A DNA stretch of 64,000 bases from Chryseobacterium shigense (GCF_900156575.1 NZ_FTNY01000005.1:124001-188000); one strand, 5' to 3'. Shown: positions 1-8,148, counted from the stretch's first letter. Numbers and translations: made by a program. Notes: generated from the sequence alone by a model not told the origin.

Positions 1-564
1 TCAAAAAACAGAAAAAAATCGGTTCCAGTTTTCATTAAAAAAGCAGAAACCCTTCTGAAAAAATTAGGCCTTGAAAAATCCAGAGTTGATATTGAACTTC
101 AGGATACTCAGGAATTTAATGCATTTGGAAAAGAAAATATACAATTGCTGTTTCAGGCCAACTCGGGCTTCCCATTAAAGCCAATCCAGACCGCTATTTC
201 CGGTGGTGAAAGATCCAGAGTGATGCTTGCCGTGAAAAAGATCATTGCCGAAAGTGATGAACTTCCAACGCTTATCCTGGATGAAATTGATACAGGAGTC
301 TCCGGAAAAGTAGCCGAAGAAATCGGAAATCTGATGAGAGAAATGTCCGCGGATATGCAGCTGATCGTTATTTCTCACCTGGCACAGGTTGCAGCCAAAG
401 GAAATGACAATTACAAAGTTGTGAAACGTGATATTTCCGGCAAAACACAGTCTACCATCATCCCTCTGAACGAAGAGGAAAAACTGAACGAAATTGCCCA
501 GCTTCTTTCCGGAAGCAAAATTACCGAGGCCGCACTGGCACAGGCGAAAGAATTAATCGGCTAA
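1..564 (+). CDS. recN: DNA repair protein RecN, C-terminal part (5' truncated)
   Basis: The reading frame is open from base 1 and ends at a TAA at 562-564, so about the last 187 residues of RecN are present. RecN is an SMC-like ATPase that acts on double-strand breaks in the cytoplasm. Visible motifs are the ABC signature ISGGERSRVMLAVK and the Walker B/D-loop segment LDEIDTGVSG, followed by an H-loop-like VISHLAQVAA, in the order expected for the RecN C-terminal ATPase half. The coiled coil and the Walker A half lie upstream of the window. An internal Met at base 145 is not the start, because conserved sequence continues upstream of it. Confidence 0.93.
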   Translation, partial: SKNRKKSVPVFIKKAETLLKKLGLEKSRVDIELQDTQEFNAFGKENIQLLFQANSGFPLKPIQTAISGGERSRVMLAVKKIIAESDELPTLILDEIDTGVSGKVAEEIGNLMREMSADMQLIVISHLAQVAAKGNDNYKVVKRDISGKTQSTIIPLNEEEKLNEIAQLLSGSKITEAALAQAKELIG

Positions 565-614
565 AAAACTGTAACATTTTTTATATTATATTGACTAATA
601 TAAAAAACTAAAAT

Positions 615-2081
615 ATGTTTCTAAAGTTCCTCAGACTGGAAATCAAAAGCTTTTTCCGTGGTACCTCTGTAGGCGTGAATCTGGCCATGAAGATCTTTCG
701 CTTTATAGGAATCCTTTATTTTATGGCCTGTCTGGCGGGAGGCGCTTTCGCTGCATTCTTCTATGTACGGAACGAAATGCATCAGGATCCTTTGAAAGTG
801 GTTTCAAAGCTTTTAATCGTTGCCTGGGCGGTAGACCTCATCTTCAAGTATATCTGGCAAGAAATGTCAACCCAAAACATTAAGCCATTTTTGACCCTTA
901 ATATTCCGAAAAATACGCTGGTCAATTATATGCTTGTGAAAACCTTTCTTTCAGCATTTAGCTGGCTGAATTCCTTGTTTTTTATTACATTTTCGGTCAT
1001 TGCCCTGTTTAATGGGTACAGTGTTATTGGTATTTTGACCTGGTTTGTGGGTATTTCTTTTCTATTTTACCTGAATAATTTTATTAATATTCTTTTCAAT
1101 GATAAAGAAATTGTTGCCATTATTGTAGGCGGCCTCTTTGCTGCGGTTGCCGGCCTTGGCTATTACCATATTATACCCGTATTTTCTTACTCAGAGCATT
1201 TTATTTACAGCTTTTACCAAAGTCCTTACCTTATGACCATTCCAATGGTATTGTTTTTTGGACTATGGATCATCTGTTTTAGATATGTCCGAAAAGAATT
1301 CTATCTCGATCAGGGACTGGAAGCTAAAAAACAGCTCGGAAAAACAGAAAATATTGCCTTCCTGAACAAGTACGGCGTCATCGGGACATTCATTAACAAT
1401 GATATTAAAATGCTGAGACGGAATAAAGTCACGAAAGGAATTCTGATCGGAAGCTTTTTCTTCCTTTTTTATGGAATGCTGATGTTCACTTCTCCTATTT
1501 ACAAGACCCCCGCTATGATCATGTTTATGGGACTTTTTGTAACCGGAGGATTTCAGTTTCTTTTCGGCCAGAGGGTTCCTGCCTTCGACAGTTCTTACTA
1601 TCCTTTGATGATGACATTGAATGTGCCATATAAAGAATATCTTAAAGCAAAATGGTGGCTGATTAATATAGTGACGGCAGCTTCAATGATTATGGCCTTA
1701 TTTTATGTCTATTTTGGCTGGGAACTGTATATCACATTTTTCGCGGCAGGGCTTTATAATATGGGTGTAAACTCCCAGTTTACCCTTTGGTCCGGAGCCT
1801 TCAATAAAACGCAGATCGATCTTAATTCAAAAGAAAAAAGAATAGGGCAGAAAAACAGTTTTAATCTGAAAGCTCTGCTTCTGCTCATCCCAAAAATGCT
1901 TCTTCCTATGGGAGTCTTTGCTCTGTCAAAATATTTCTTTGGAATGACTGGCGGAGTTATTAGTATAGCCGTTTTAGGACTTGCTGGGTTTTTGCTCAGA
2001 GAAAAAATATTCGACATCATCGTCAAACAATACAAAAGAGAAAAGTACAGTACACTGGATGCATTTAAAAATAAAGACTAA
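615..2081 (+). CDS. ABC transporter permease, DUF5687-like
   Basis: A 488-residue polytopic membrane protein with roughly ten to twelve hydrophobic segments and long basic cytoplasmic loops. It resembles the DUF5687 family of Bacteroidota ABC-2 type permeases. The gene ends 3 nt before an ABC ATPase gene, so the two very likely form one exporter in a bicistronic operon. The substrate cannot be read from sequence. An AT-rich inverted repeat (TTTATATTA / TAATATAAA, 580-604) sits just upstream and may end recN transcription, although it lacks a T tract on the + strand. The ATG at 615 is the first in frame after that hairpin. Confidence 0.85.
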   Translation: MFLKFLRLEIKSFFRGTSVGVNLAMKIFRFIGILYFMACLAGGAFAAFFYVRNEMHQDPLKVVSKLLIVAWAVDLIFKYIWQEMSTQNIKPFLTLNIPKNTLVNYMLVKTFLSAFSWLNSLFFITFSVIALFNGYSVIGILTWFVGISFLFYLNNFINILFNDKEIVAIIVGGLFAAVAGLGYYHIIPVFSYSEHFIYSFYQSPYLMTIPMVLFFGLWIICFRYVRKEFYLDQGLEAKKQLGKTENIAFLNKYGVIGTFINNDIKMLRRNKVTKGILIGSFFFLFYGMLMFTSPIYKTPAMIMFMGLFVTGGFQFLFGQRVPAFDSSYYPLMMTLNVPYKEYLKAKWWLINIVTAASMIMALFYVYFGWELYITFFAAGLYNMGVNSQFTLWSGAFNKTQIDLNSKEKRIGQKNSFNLKALLLLIPKMLLPMGVFALSKYFFGMTGGVISIAVLGLAGFLLREKIFDIIVKQYKREKYSTLDAFKNKD

Positions 2082-2084
2082 ATT

Positions 2085-2804
2085 ATGATTACTATCAATA
2101 ACTTATCCAAAACCTACGGAACGGCTACCGTTCTTCAAATTGAGCATCTTGAAATTCCTAACGGTGAAACATTTGGACTGGTAGGAAACAATGGAGCAGG
2201 AAAAACCACGCTTTTTAGTCTTATGCTTGATTTGATTCAGGCTACAACGGGATTGGTAAGCATCGACGGAATCAAAGTCAATGAGTCTGAAGCCTGGAAA
2301 AATAAAGTCTCCGCTTTTGTGGATGATACTTTCCTGATCGGCTACCTGACTCCCGAAGAATATTTTTATTTCATCGGAGAACTGAGAGGACAGAATAAAG
2401 CCTCCATTGATGAATTCTTAAAACCTTTCCATGATTTTTTTAATGGGGAGATTCTGAATTCGGGAAAGTACGTCCGTGATTTATCAAAAGGGAACCAGAA
2501 AAAAGTGGGAATTATAGGCGCAATTATCGGAAATCCGGAAATTATTATTCTGGATGAACCGTTTGCCAATCTGGACCCTTCTACTCAGATCAAGCTTAAA
2601 AACCTCATCAAAGAACTTTCAAAACAGGATGGAGTGACTTTTCTGATCTCCAGCCATGACCTGTCACATACAACAGAAGTCTGCAATAGAATTGTGGTGG
2701 TCAACAAAGGACAGCTTGTCAAAGACATCAAGACCAATCCGGAAACATTGCAGGATCTGGAGCAGTATTTTGCAGATCAGGTTTCTGCCTCTTCGGTCAT
2801 TTAA
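2085..2804 (+). CDS. ABC transporter ATP-binding protein
   Basis: A 239-residue nucleotide-binding subunit. Walker A is GNNGAGKTT at residues 34-42. The signature is degenerate (LSKGNQKK rather than LSGGQ), which is common in ABC-2 exporter ATPases. Walker B plus D-loop reads IILDEPFANLDP, and the switch histidine lies in SSHDLSH. It starts 3 nt after the upstream permease stop, so translation is probably coupled and the two form one exporter. The substrate is unknown. Family membership is certain from the motifs; the export role is inferred from the partner and family type. Confidence 0.93.
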   Translation: MITINNLSKTYGTATVLQIEHLEIPNGETFGLVGNNGAGKTTLFSLMLDLIQATTGLVSIDGIKVNESEAWKNKVSAFVDDTFLIGYLTPEEYFYFIGELRGQNKASIDEFLKPFHDFFNGEILNSGKYVRDLSKGNQKKVGIIGAIIGNPEIIILDEPFANLDPSTQIKLKNLIKELSKQDGVTFLISSHDLSHTTEVCNRIVVVNKGQLVKDIKTNPETLQDLEQYFADQVSASSVI

Positions 2805-2820
2805 TTCATATAAAAAATTA

Positions 2821-3756
2821 ATGAGTATAGAATCACAAAACGTCACCGACTATCCTAACACCAACACTATTTTTATGGTGTGGAAACTCAATGATCACCC
2901 TGAGCTGAAAGATACTTTCAGGCAGCTTTGTGCATTGGTTCTCAATCTTAATAATTCAGTTGCTAACAGGTTTCCGGACAGCAGAGCCAGCGGTGTGATG
3001 GGGATCGGCTGTGAAGGCTGGAAAAAATTAGAACTTCCAACGCCAATGCCTAAGGAGTTGGTGAATTTTGAAGAAATCAAGGGAGGAAAGCATACGGCCG
3101 TTTCTACACCCGGCGATCTTCATTTCCACCTGAGAGCAGATAATAAAAGTCTTATTTTCGACATGGCGATAGAAATATCCAGACTTTTAAGCCCCGTTGC
3201 AGAAAGTATTCTCGAGATCAGCGGATTCAAATATTGGGATGCCCGTTCCATTCTGGGTTTTGTAGATGGTGCCGAAAATCCGCACGGAGAAGACCGGGAT
3301 TATTTTGCGAAAATTGGAGAAGAAGATTTACAGTACAAAGGAGGGAGCTACTTGTTTGTCCAAAAATACCTGCACAATATGGATGCGTGGAAAGGCCTTT
3401 CTACAGAAGAACAGGAAAAAGTAATCGGAAGGTCAAAGGAAAATGATATTGAAATGTCCGATGCCGTAAAGCCATCCAATTCCCATATCGCATTAGCCAA
3501 TATTGAAGGGGAAAACGGAGAGGAACTTAAGATCGTAAGAGATAATATGCCTTTTGGAAGACCTTCTTCCAATGAATTCGGAACTTACTTTATTGCTTAT
3601 TCAAGTACATTCAGCACAACGAAGAAAATGCTGACCAATATGTTTGTCGGAGATCCGGTTGGTAATTATGACAGAATTTTAGATTTCAGCACAGCCATGA
3701 CCGGAACCTTGTTTTTCGTTCCTACAAGAAATATGCTGGATGAATTTTCAGGATAA
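2821..3756 (+). CDS. DyP-type heme peroxidase
   Basis: A 311-residue dye-decolourising peroxidase starting at ATG 2821 (MSIESQNVTD). An in-frame upstream ATG at 2656 lies inside the ABC ATPase gene and is not used here. The family signature GxxDG is present as GFVDGAENP, followed by a candidate proximal-histidine region (PSNSHIAL) and the distal Arg segment IVRDNMPFG. There is no signal peptide, so a cytoplasmic location is expected. It begins 16 nt after the ABC ATPase gene and could be cotranscribed. The C-terminus ends in DEFSG with no encapsulin-targeting tail, and no encapsulin gene is near. Physiological substrate unknown. Confidence 0.9.
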   Translation: MSIESQNVTDYPNTNTIFMVWKLNDHPELKDTFRQLCALVLNLNNSVANRFPDSRASGVMGIGCEGWKKLELPTPMPKELVNFEEIKGGKHTAVSTPGDLHFHLRADNKSLIFDMAIEISRLLSPVAESILEISGFKYWDARSILGFVDGAENPHGEDRDYFAKIGEEDLQYKGGSYLFVQKYLHNMDAWKGLSTEEQEKVIGRSKENDIEMSDAVKPSNSHIALANIEGENGEELKIVRDNMPFGRPSSNEFGTYFIAYSSTFSTTKKMLTNMFVGDPVGNYDRILDFSTAMTGTLFFVPTRNMLDEFSG

Positions 3757-3762
3757 ATAAAA

Positions 3763-3785
3763 AGGCCGGAACTTGTTTCCGGCCT
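3763..3785 (+). terminator. Hairpin after the DyP peroxidase gene
   Basis: A GGCCGGAA stem with complement TTCCGGCC and a short loop begins 7 nt after the stop codon. Only a weak T-containing tract follows, so termination is likely but not textbook. Confidence 0.6.
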
Positions 3786-3903
3786 CTCCATCAATTATTT
3801 TAAATAACCAGAGTTTGGGATAAGGGTTTCGTGGTTGAAATATGAAACGACCTTACATGCATATACTGGATCAATTTCAAAATCCGGGAGGAGTTGAAAA
3901 GGC

Positions 3904-4075
3904 TTTTTTGACGCAAAGAATTGATTATTCTATTCATAAAGGGGAGCAAAGGCGGAATCAATTTCATTGATTCGATGAAGCGGATGTTGTATACAGATCG
4001 CTTCATCAGTGACGCAGTACAGTCTTTGCCTTCCTTAAAGCTAAATGTTAATAAGATAATCTTTGCGTCAAAAAA
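3904..4075. repeat. Dispersed 172-bp repeat with terminal inverted repeats, copy A
   Basis: Bounded by a perfect 15-bp terminal inverted repeat: TTTTTTGACGCAAAG at 3904-3918 and its complement at 4061-4075. Inside is a second stem (GATGAAGCG at 3975-3983 with CGCTTCATC at 3998-4006) and a pair of arms around GCAAAGGC / GTCTTTGCCTTCC. A closely related element lies at 52927-53102. Short ORFs in this copy are not preserved through indels between copies, so it is treated as non-coding. It lies in the 423-base gap between the convergent DyP and peptide genes; no other feature was seen in that gap apart from the DyP hairpin. It looks MITE- or REP-like. Confidence 0.8.
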
Positions 4076-4179
4076 ATTTCCAAATATTTTATAGATATTT
4101 CTATATACTTTCAAATCTCAAACCCGCATCCCAAAAGCCGAAACCCATCAATCTTAATTTTTCTTATCCCGAATCCAAG

Positions 4180-4389
4180 TTAAATAGGATCTTCCTCTAT
4201 CGGAGTGGCACACATATCGACATGGATCATGCATCCTGCCTGTGAACAGGGATTGTCTGTAGGAACAGGGCAGCACGCATAATATCCGTTATACTGAATT
4301 AAATACCAGTTGGCAGGGCATCGTGGAATAACCGCTCCTCCAAATACTTCTTTCAGGCTGGCTCTGTTGAGTTTTTTCAGATTTTTCAT
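4180..4389 (-). CDS. Double-glycine-leader, cysteine-rich bacteriocin-like peptide
   Basis: A 69-residue peptide with a leader of the form MKNLKKLNRASLKEVFGG, followed by a 51-residue core containing six cysteines, including an adjacent CC pair. The leader matches the 'bacteriocin-like' GG-leader class common in Chryseobacterium, in which a C39-peptidase ABC transporter normally cuts after GG and exports the core. No such transporter or modification enzyme is in this window. A second peptide with a near-identical leader lies at 58408-58647. The start codon is buried in an AU-rich hairpin (4387-4419). Antimicrobial or signalling function is inference only; the leader is what can be seen. Confidence 0.8.
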   Translation of the reverse strand: MKNLKKLNRASLKEVFGGAVIPRCPANWYLIQYNGYYACCPVPTDNPCSQAGCMIHVDMCATPIEEDPI

Positions 4390-4419
4390 ATATTAGTTTT
4401 TGTATATCACTAATATATG
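4387..4419 (-). promoter_or_regulatory. Hairpin sequestering the peptide start codon
   Basis: A perfect 11-bp inverted repeat (CATATATTAGT / ACTAATATATG) with an 11-nt loop. Read on the minus strand, the last three bases of the 3' arm are the ATG of the GG-leader peptide. Folded mRNA would hide the start codon. The stem is almost entirely A-U, so it could melt easily. A DNA operator is the alternative reading. Confidence 0.55.
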
Positions 4420-4474
4420 AAAAAATAGAATTATAAAATGTATTTTGATAAAAAATTGTAAGACAGCGGGTTAC

Positions 4475-4506
4475 TAAAAATAAAAACCCCAGAATTTCTG
4501 AGGTTT
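4475..4506 (-). terminator. Rho-independent-like terminator between the peptide and fumC genes
   Basis: On the minus strand the sequence folds as AAACCTCAGA, a short loop, then the complementary CTGGGGTTT run leading into TTTTTATTTTT. It lies about 30 nt beyond the fumC stop codon and is correctly oriented to end the fumC transcript. Confidence 0.75.
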
Positions 4507-4535
4507 CTATCATTTAATCTATAAGGGCTAAAATT

Positions 4536-5930
4536 TTATTTAAGGCTTCCCACCATATCTTCCGGCTTTACCCATTCATCAAACTGCTCAGCAGTTAAAA
4601 AGCCAAGATTTACGGCTTCTTCTTTTAACGTGGTCCCGTTTTTATGGGCTGTCTTTGCAATTTTTGCTGCATTTTCATAGCCGATGTGGGTGTTTAAAGC
4701 AGTGACAAGCATTAATGATTTGTCTACCAGTTCTTTAATTCTCTCATGGTTGGGTTCAATACCTTCCGCACAATGATCATTGAATGAAATACAGGCATCA
4801 GCAATCAGTTGTGCAGACTGCAGGAAATTGTAAGCCATCACCGGCTTAAAAACATTAAGCTCATAATTCCCCTGAGTTCCCGCAAAAGATATGGTCGTAT
4901 CATTTCCAAGAACCTGAGCACAAACCATTGTCATGGCTTCATTCTGTGTAGGGTTTACTTTCCCCGGCATAATAGAAGATCCCGGTTCATTTTCCGGAAT
5001 ATGAATTTCACCGATTCCCGAACGCGGTCCGGAAGCCAGCAATCGGATGTCCTGAGCTATCTTGAATAGTGAGACAGCCAGTTGCTTTAAAGCTCCGTGA
5101 GATTCTACAATTGCATCGTGAGCGGCCAGAGCCTCAAATTTGTTTTCAGCAGTGATGAAAGGATGGTTTGTAAACTTGGCAATATATTCAGCTACTTTTA
5201 CATCATAACCATTCGGTGTATTAAGTCCTGTACCTACGGCGGTTCCTCCCAAAGCAAGTTCAGAAAGGTGAGGCAGCGTATTTTTTAAAGCTTTCAATCC
5301 ATATTCAAGCTGCGCTTTGTAGCCGGAAAACTCCTGCCCAAGCGTAAGAGGAGTAGCATCCATCAGGTGGGTTCTCCCGATTTTTACAATATCTTTAAAA
5401 GCTTCTGCTTTAGCTGCAATTGTATTCTTCAGTTTTTCAACAGCAGGAATCGTTACTTCCACCACTTTTTTATAAGCAGCAATGTGCATTGCCGTTGGGT
5501 AAGTATCATTGGAAGACTGTGATTTATTCACATCATCATTCGGGTGAATTTCAGATTTTTCGCCCAAAACTCCGCCATTGTTCACATGAGCTCTGTTGGA
5601 AACCACTTCATTGATATTCATATTAGACTGCGTTCCCGATCCCGTTTGCCAGATGACCAAAGGAAACTGATCGTTGAGTTCTCCTTCCAGGATTTCCTCA
5701 CACACCTTGGCAATCATATCTCTTTTTTCAGCAGGAAGAACTCCAAGATCTGTATTGGTATAGGCTGCTGCTTTCTTTAAATAAGCAAAAGCCTCAATGA
5801 TTTCGTGGGGCATAGAACCCTCCGGTCCGATCTTAAAATTATTTCTGGAACGTTCAGTCTGTGCTCCCCAAAACTTGTCTGCAGGCACCTGAACCTCTCC
5901 CATAGTGTCCTTTTCGATTCTGTAATTCAT
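4536..5930 (-). CDS. fumC: Fumarate hydratase class II (FumC)
   Basis: A 464-residue iron-free fumarase that interconverts fumarate and L-malate in the TCA cycle. The fumarase/aspartase superfamily signature is present as GSSIMPGKVNPTQNE, with upstream blocks QTGSGTQSNMN and GRTHLMDATP that form the shared active site. The start was set at ATG 5930 (MNYRIEKDTMG), where homology begins. The frame stays open to an ATG at 6011, but those 27 extra residues look like translated 5' UTR. It is divergent from a class I fumarase at 6067, with 136 bp between the two starts. Length is normal for the family (about 460-470). Confidence 0.95.
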   Translation of the reverse strand: MNYRIEKDTMGEVQVPADKFWGAQTERSRNNFKIGPEGSMPHEIIEAFAYLKKAAAYTNTDLGVLPAEKRDMIAKVCEEILEGELNDQFPLVIWQTGSGTQSNMNINEVVSNRAHVNNGGVLGEKSEIHPNDDVNKSQSSNDTYPTAMHIAAYKKVVEVTIPAVEKLKNTIAAKAEAFKDIVKIGRTHLMDATPLTLGQEFSGYKAQLEYGLKALKNTLPHLSELALGGTAVGTGLNTPNGYDVKVAEYIAKFTNHPFITAENKFEALAAHDAIVESHGALKQLAVSLFKIAQDIRLLASGPRSGIGEIHIPENEPGSSIMPGKVNPTQNEAMTMVCAQVLGNDTTISFAGTQGNYELNVFKPVMAYNFLQSAQLIADACISFNDHCAEGIEPNHERIKELVDKSLMLVTALNTHIGYENAAKIAKTAHKNGTTLKEEAVNLGFLTAEQFDEWVKPEDMVGSLK

Positions 5931-6042
5931 TGTGATTGAAATTTTTATAAAGTTAACGATAAACGCAGAATCACGCAATTTATAACCATTATAAATATCA
6001 ATAGGGATCACTGATTTTACTCATGTTTTTTTAAGGAAGGCG

Positions 6043-6050
6043 TATTTTTG
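6043..6050 (+). promoter_or_regulatory. Bacteroidota -7 box for the class I fumarase gene
   Basis: TATTTTTG matches TAnnTTTG and lies 16 nt before the ATG. No clear -33 TTG was found at the ideal spacing. Confidence 0.5.
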
Positions 6051-6066
6051 CACAAACAAAAATTGA

Positions 6067-7674
6067 ATGGATTTTAGATATCAGGATCCGTATCCGATCC
6101 AGAAAGATGATACGGTGTATAAAAAATTGACATCAGACTACGTAAAAGTTGAGCAATTAGGAGATAGAGAAATTTTAACCATTGACCCGAAAGGACTGGA
6201 GCTTTTAGCGGAAGAAGCGATGGCTGATGTTTCTTTCATGCTTCGTTCTTCACACTTGGAAAGTCTTAAAAGAATCATCGATGATCCGGAAGCGACTGAT
6301 AATGACAGATTCGTAGCATATAATCTTTTACAGAATGCAGCCGTTGCCGTTGAGGGAGCTCTTCCTTCTTGTCAGGATACAGGTACGGCTATTGTAATGG
6401 GGAAAAAAGGAGAAAGTGTTTACACCGGCGTGGATGATGGAGAATACCTGAGCAAAGGAATTTATAATACCTATCAGAAAAGAAACCTTAGATATTCACA
6501 GGTAGTTCCTTTAACGATGTTCGAAGAAAAAAATTCAGGATCCAATCTTCCGGCACAGATCGATATTTATGCTAAGAAAGGAGATTACTATGAATTTTTA
6601 TTTTTAACGAAAGGAGGAGGATCTGCTAACAAAACATTCCTGTATCAAAAGACCAAGTCATTATTGAACGAAAAGTCTCTGGAGGCATTTGTCAAAGAAA
6701 GAATCTCAGATCTTGGAACGGCTGCCTGCCCGCCCTATCACCTGGCGCTTGTTATCGGAGGAACTTCTGCTGAAGCGAATCTAGCCGCTGTGAAAAAAGC
6801 ATCTGCAAAATATTATGACAACCTTCCGACAGAAGGAAATGAAGGCGGACAGGCATTCAGGGACCTGGAATGGGAAGCCAAAGTTCAGAAAATCTGTCAG
6901 GAAAGTGCCATCGGAGCGCAATTTGGAGGAAAATATCTTACCCATGACGTAAGAGTAATCAGGCTTCCGCGTCACGCTGCTTCTTGCCCTGTGGGAATGG
7001 GGGTTTCGTGTTCAGCAGACAGAAATATTAAAGGTAAAATCACCAGAGACGGTATCTTCCTTGAGCAGCTGGAAGAAAATCCAAAAAGATTTTTACCGGA
7101 TACACCTCCGCACTTAGAAGAGGCTGTAGAAATCAATCTGAATAAGCCAATGCCGGAAATTCTGGCTGAGCTTTCAAAATATCCGGTCAAAACGAGATTG
7201 AAATTAAACGGAACATTGATCGTTGCAAGAGATATTGCTCACGCAAAGATTAAAGAAATTCTGGATAGCGGTCAACCGATGCCGGAATATTTCAAAAATC
7301 ATCCCATCTATTACGCAGGACCTGCAAAAACTCCGGAAGGAATGGCATCAGGAAGTTTCGGGCCTACAACTGCCGGAAGAATGGACGTCTATGTTGACGA
7401 ATTCCAGAGCCACGGCGGAAGCATGATTATGCTGGCGAAAGGTAACAGAACTAAAGAAGTAACCGATGCATGCGGTAAATACGGAGGATTCTATCTGGGA
7501 TCCATTGGCGGACCTGCAGCCATTCTTGCCAAAGAGAATATTGTATCCGTAGATATCGTAGATTTCCCTGAATTGGGGATGGAAGCCGTAAGAAAGATCG
7601 AAGTAAAAGACTTCCCAGCATTCATCATTACGGATGATAAAGGCAACGATTTCTTCGCAGATCTAGCTCATTAA
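6067..7674 (+). CDS. Fumarate hydratase class I (4Fe-4S)
   Basis: A 535-residue single-chain class I fumarase of the FumA/FumB type, combining the alpha (N-terminal) and beta (C-terminal) domains. It catalyses the same fumarate/malate reaction as class II but uses an oxygen-sensitive [4Fe-4S] cluster. Candidate cluster cysteines lie in LPSCQDTGTA, TAACPPYH and AASCPVGMG. The C-terminal part carries the beta-domain blocks GPTTAGRMD and GGSIGGPAAILAKENI-like sequence. It is head to head with fumC at 4536-5930. Tandem presence of both classes suggests condition-dependent use (iron or oxygen supply), which is inference. A -7 box lies at 6043. Confidence 0.94.
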   Translation: MDFRYQDPYPIQKDDTVYKKLTSDYVKVEQLGDREILTIDPKGLELLAEEAMADVSFMLRSSHLESLKRIIDDPEATDNDRFVAYNLLQNAAVAVEGALPSCQDTGTAIVMGKKGESVYTGVDDGEYLSKGIYNTYQKRNLRYSQVVPLTMFEEKNSGSNLPAQIDIYAKKGDYYEFLFLTKGGGSANKTFLYQKTKSLLNEKSLEAFVKERISDLGTAACPPYHLALVIGGTSAEANLAAVKKASAKYYDNLPTEGNEGGQAFRDLEWEAKVQKICQESAIGAQFGGKYLTHDVRVIRLPRHAASCPVGMGVSCSADRNIKGKITRDGIFLEQLEENPKRFLPDTPPHLEEAVEINLNKPMPEILAELSKYPVKTRLKLNGTLIVARDIAHAKIKEILDSGQPMPEYFKNHPIYYAGPAKTPEGMASGSFGPTTAGRMDVYVDEFQSHGGSMIMLAKGNRTKEVTDACGKYGGFYLGSIGGPAAILAKENIVSVDIVDFPELGMEAVRKIEVKDFPAFIITDDKGNDFFADLAH

Positions 7675-7699
7675 TTAGTTTAAAATCAAAATAAATTAG

Positions 7700-7747
7700 A
7701 AAATAGGACGTGTATCTTTTGTGTACGACACAAAAAAGTCCTATTTT
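7700..7747 (+). terminator. Nested hairpin ending the fumarase transcript
   Basis: Outer arms AAAATAGGAC (7700-7709) and GTCCTATTTT (7738-7747) are perfectly complementary. Between them is a second perfect repeat, TTTTGTGT (7717-7724) and ACACAAAA (7728-7735), around ACG. The 3' arm runs into TTTTTG, so it can act as a terminator 25 nt after the fumarase stop. It also contains the -33 and -7 elements of the next gene. Confidence 0.65.
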
Positions 7748-7749
7748 TG
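7719..7749 (+). promoter_or_regulatory. Promoter for the small membrane protein gene
   Basis: TTG at 7719-7721 and TATTTTTG at 7742-7749 are separated by 20 nt, close to the Bacteroidota -33/-7 layout. Both elements sit inside the hairpin at 7700-7747. Confidence 0.55.
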
Positions 7750-7767
7750 CCTAAAATCTTTAAGAAA

Positions 7768-8052
7768 ATGATAACGATTTTATCAGCATTTTGGCCGTTC
7801 TACCAGTTCCTATGGACTGTATTCTTTATAATCATGTTCTTAGTAGGGTTCTGGTGTATCTTCATGTTCTTCGGTTTGGTAATCCCAATGTGGTTAACTG
7901 AAGGTCTGAAAGAATATTTCGGAAAAGTAAAACCTTTCGACCCTGAGGACATCAGAAGAAAAGAGGTAAACGAGCAGGAAGGTGTAGAAGTAATCTACAG
8001 TAATCCTAAAGGAAACGGACCGTTCCTACACGATCACGGACATCATCATTAA
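7768..8052 (+). CDS. Small membrane protein of unknown function
   Basis: A 94-residue protein beginning MITILSAFWPF at ATG 7768. An upstream in-frame TTG at 7747 overlaps the -7 box and is unlikely. Residues about 8-45 form one long or two short aromatic-rich transmembrane segments. The C-terminal half is soluble and acidic, and the protein ends in a histidine-rich tail (HDHGHHH) that could bind metal. I do not recognise the family. The promoter at 7719-7749 and a terminator at 8119-8147 make it look monocistronic. Confidence 0.7.
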   Translation: MITILSAFWPFYQFLWTVFFIIMFLVGFWCIFMFFGLVIPMWLTEGLKEYFGKVKPFDPEDIRRKEVNEQEGVEVIYSNPKGNGPFLHDHGHHH

Positions 8053-8118
8053 TTTGATTGTCATTGCTTTTTCACCTTAATTCTGAAAAAGTAATATCAA
8101 AGCAAAACAACATATATA

Positions 8119-8147
8119 AACCGCTTAATTTTTAGGCGGTTTTTTTT
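8119..8147 (+). terminator. Terminator after the small membrane protein gene
   Basis: AACCGC and GCGGTT form the stem, with a loop of about 11 nt and a T8 tract. It may also serve the convergent AraC gene, which ends at 8149. Confidence 0.8.
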
Positions 8148-8148
8148 A

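Noticed and set aside
2656..2820. N-terminal extension of the DyP peroxidase starting at ATG 2656.
   Set aside because: It overlaps the ABC ATPase gene for its whole length and has no family similarity; the start at 2821 gives the normal N-terminus.
2821..3756. Encapsulin cargo role for the DyP peroxidase.
   Set aside because: No encapsulin shell gene is nearby and the C-terminus has no recognisable targeting tail.
3800..4114. Minus-strand ORF over repeat copy A, and the similar minus- and plus-strand ORFs over copy B (52777-53137).
   Set aside because: The two copies differ by small indels that shift frames, the translations match only in patches, and the DNA is dominated by inverted repeats. 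Treated as shadow ORFs of a non-coding repeat.
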